Positions 62,258 through 64,000 of a stretch of 64,000 nt of DNA are shown here, piece by piece. The stretch is taken from NCBI RefSeq assembly GCF_016464705.1, contig NZ_JAEHOB010000015.1:1-64000 (forward strand). Direction: 5' to 3'. The translations under genes were made by a program, and so were the position numbers. This DNA is from Qaidamihabitans albus (lineage in GTDB: Bacteria; Actinomycetota; Actinomycetes; Mycobacteriales; Pseudonocardiaceae). The notes below the pieces were generated by a model. That model had not been told where the DNA came from. It did not search any database and worked only from the letters and a program-made list of their open reading frames with translations. Positions within the stretch are counted from its first letter, which is position 1. Each line of letters starts with the position of its first letter.

Positions 62258-63049
62258 CTAAACGGGTCTGGTGAGGCGTCGGCTGAGGATACGGATCATG
62301 CTCCATCGGACGATGGCGTCGTGGTGTTCAGGGAGGCGTTGGTAGTCGCGGGCGCAGCGTCGGTGTCGGGTGATCCAGGCGAGGGTGCGTTCAACCACCC
62401 AGCGTCGGGGTAAGGACCTGGAAACCGGTGGTGTAGTCGGAGCGTTTGACGATCTCGATGGTGAGTTTGAGGCTGTCGGCGGCCCAGGTGGCGAGCTTGC
62501 CGGCGTAGCCGCCGTGGCGTATTCGCCGTAACGAGGCCGCCAGGCGCTTCAGCAGGGCGCGTCCGGCGTCGCGGTCCTGCACCGACGCGGTGTGACGGCC
62601 ACGCACAGCAGCAGGCCGAGCGTGTCGGTGACGATGTGGCGTTTACGGCCGTTGATCTTCTTGCCTGCGTCGTAGCCACGACTGGGCATTGCGACGGTTT
62701 CGGGGGCCTTGACCGACTGGGAATCGATGATCCCGGCCGACGGGTTGACCGCGCGCCCGTCGCGCAGCCGTGCCCGATCGCGCAGCACGTCCAGCATGGC
62801 GCTGGTGACACCGGCCTTTTCCCAGGCTGCGAAGTAGTTATAGACGGTCGACCAGGGCGGAAAGTCCGCGGGTAGCGCCCGCCATTTGATGCCGTTGTCG
62901 ACCACGTAGAAGATCGCGTCCACGATCGCGCGGCGACAATGCGCCTCGCGGCGCCCGCCCTTGCCCGGCAGCCAGGCTGGGTTCGGCAGCAGTGGATCGA
63001 TCGGCGCCCACTGCGCATCCGTGGAGTCCTAAGGATAGCGGCGAGACCG
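62258..63049 (-). pseudogene. IS5-type transposase, frameshifted
   Basis: Three frames are needed to read the protein. The first is DAQWAPIDPLLPNPAWLPGK, then MDAIFYVVDNGIKWRALPAD, SAGIIDSQSVKAPET and GRKRHIVTDTLGLLLCVAV. The second is [20 protein letters not shown] to DYTTGFQVL. The third is [17 protein letters not shown] to the end at 62258. Frameshifts lie near 62590 and 62410, and an early TAG (63029–63031) breaks the N-terminus. It is a dead copy. Confidence 0.88.
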
Positions 63050-63131
63050 TGGCCCATGACCGCGGCGGTCGGGATCGTCAGCGTCGGTCACACCGGCCAC
63101 GCGTCGTCCTGCTGCGGCCGCTCGAAACCGG

Positions 63132-63521
63132 TTGACCGGCGAGCCCCGAGTCAGCCGCTTCACCACCGTCGTCGACGTCGGGCAGGTGATCAGTGCACGG
63201 ACGGCCCGCAGCCAGCTGGTGGGTGGCATCGTCTGGGGCATCGGCGCCGCACTGCTCGAGACCAACCCGATCGAGGAGGACACCGGGCGCCTCGCCGCCG
63301 CGACCCTCGCCGATTACCTCGTCGCCGTCAACGCCGACATCCCCCCGATCGACGTCAGCTGGATCGACTACCCGGACAACGCCTTCAGCTCCACGGGAGC
63401 CCGCGGCTTGGGCGAACTCACCGCCGTGGGAAGCTCGGCCGCCGTCGGCAACGCCGTCTTCAACGCCACCGGCATCCGGATCCGGGACCTGCCGATCACA
63501 CTCGACAAACTCCTCACATGA
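63132..63521 (+). pseudogene. Molybdenum hydroxylase large subunit, C-terminal fragment
   Basis: About 130 residues remain of the xanthine dehydrogenase / aldehyde oxidase family molybdopterin subunit. Clear segments are RFTTVVDVGQVISARTARSQ, LVGGIVWGIGAALLE and TGARGLGELTAVGSSAAVGN, the latter with the conserved catalytic Glu region. Intact subunits exceed 700 residues; the front is replaced by the IS5-type remnant. Dead. Confidence 0.82.
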
Positions 63522-63659
63522 ACCGCGGCCTCACAGGCCGGTCCGGGGGACCTCGGCCCGGGCGCCCGCATCGGTGCTGTATGGATCACGGTGCCAGCGA
63601 AGGGACAAACGGCCACCCCGCACGACGGCGGCACCGGCGGCTTGCGAGCTTGGCTCGGC

Positions 63660-64000
63660 TCAGAAGCTGGTGATCAGGCGGTAGCAGGTGGCAAGGATCG
63701 CCAGGAGGCCGATGGCCGAGATGGCGTTCTGCCACCAGCGGTTGCGCAGCTCGCCCATCAGGTTGCGGTTGTTGCCGAGGATCACCAGCAGGATACCGAG
63801 CAGGGGCGCGACCACGACGGTGAACGCCTGCGCGGTGATGATCAGCTGTACGGGGGAGCCGCCAGCGACGGCGGCGACGATCGCGCCGAAGGCGAGCACG
63901 CCGAGGATTCCGGCGCGCACCCGGGTCGAGGACAGCTGGTTGCCCCAGCCGAGGCCGTCGGACAGCAGGGTGCCGCCGGCGGTGGCGTTGGCGATCATCG
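63660..64000 (-). CDS. NRAMP-family metal transporter, C-terminal part
   Basis: Runs off the window edge, leaving at least 113 residues. About three membrane helices with AGILGVLAFGAIVAAVAGG, PVQLIITAQAFTVVVAPLLG and a final ISAIGLLAILATCYRL. The Q…A…V pattern in the middle helix is typical of Nramp-type divalent-metal (Mn/Fe) carriers, as in the MntH C-terminus. The metal-binding DPGN in helix 1 is outside the window. Confidence 0.8.
   Translation of the reverse strand, partial: MIANATAGGTLLSDGLGWGNQLSSTRVRAGILGVLAFGAIVAAVAGGSPVQLIITAQAFTVVVAPLLGILLVILGNNRNLMGELRNRWWQNAISAIGLLAILATCYRLITSF

Overview
The window is high-GC actinobacterial DNA. Starts are often GTG, 4-bp ATGA/GTGA gene overlaps are very common, and several genes look leaderless. 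The gene content (a type VII/ESX secretion locus without PE/PPE genes, an FN3–MoxR–DUF58–transglutaminase block, a SARP regulator) fits a Pseudonocardiaceae-like organism. That assignment is inference, because no rRNA or housekeeping marker is present.

Region 1 (about 1–32.9 kb) is one large type VII secretion (ESX) locus. After IS256 debris at the left edge come a WXG100-like protein, a SAV_915-like protein and a large hydrophobic-tailed secreted-effector candidate, then two small membrane proteins. An orphan OmpR-type regulator follows. Next is a reverse-strand operon of SARP regulator, EccE, LuxR-type regulator and an EccA-like AAA+ ATPase fused to a beta-helix. A second OmpR regulator with its histidine kinase is divergent to it. 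A coupled FN3 / MoxR / DUF58 / transglutaminase-like operon runs head-on into a membrane kinase-like protein. Both the transglutaminase-like and the kinase-like protein have lost catalytic residues. The core secretion genes follow: EccD, EccB, mycosin, a YbaB-like protein, two WXG100-type proteins, the three-ATPase EccC, two helical substrates or chaperones, and lipoproteins.

Region 2 (about 33.3–46.1 kb) is a catabolic island under a TetR regulator. It holds an ACAD10/11-type acyl-CoA dehydrogenase, enoyl-CoA hydratase, MaoC hydratase, MFS transporter, NADP reductase, an ACAD10/11-type kinase, a short-chain dehydrogenase, an acyl-CoA synthetase, a phosphotriesterase-like hydrolase and a thioesterase. 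This set matches the logic of 4-hydroxyacyl-CoA catabolism: lactone opening, CoA activation, phosphorylation of the 4-hydroxyl, rearrangement to 3-hydroxyacyl-CoA, then beta-oxidation. A short GAGTTCA-like element recurs in its intergenic regions.

Region 3 (about 46.1–59.8 kb) starts with transposase debris and a RidA gene. A LysR regulator is divergent from an eleven-gene, almost fully translationally coupled oxidative operon: LLM flavin monooxygenase, FAH-family hydrolase, ornithine-cyclodeaminase-family reductase, DapA-family lyase, P450, ferredoxin, ferredoxin reductase, flavodoxin-like reductase, flavin reductase, acyl-CoA synthetase and a gentisate-dioxygenase-like cupin. It probably degrades an aromatic or N-heterocyclic acid; the substrate cannot be read from the sequence.

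Region 4 (about 60–64 kb) is eroded. It has a truncated aldehyde dehydrogenase, a small probably autoregulated HTH/membrane-protein pair, a dead IS5-type transposase, the tail of a molybdenum hydroxylase subunit, and the C-terminal part of an NRAMP-type metal transporter cut by the window edge.
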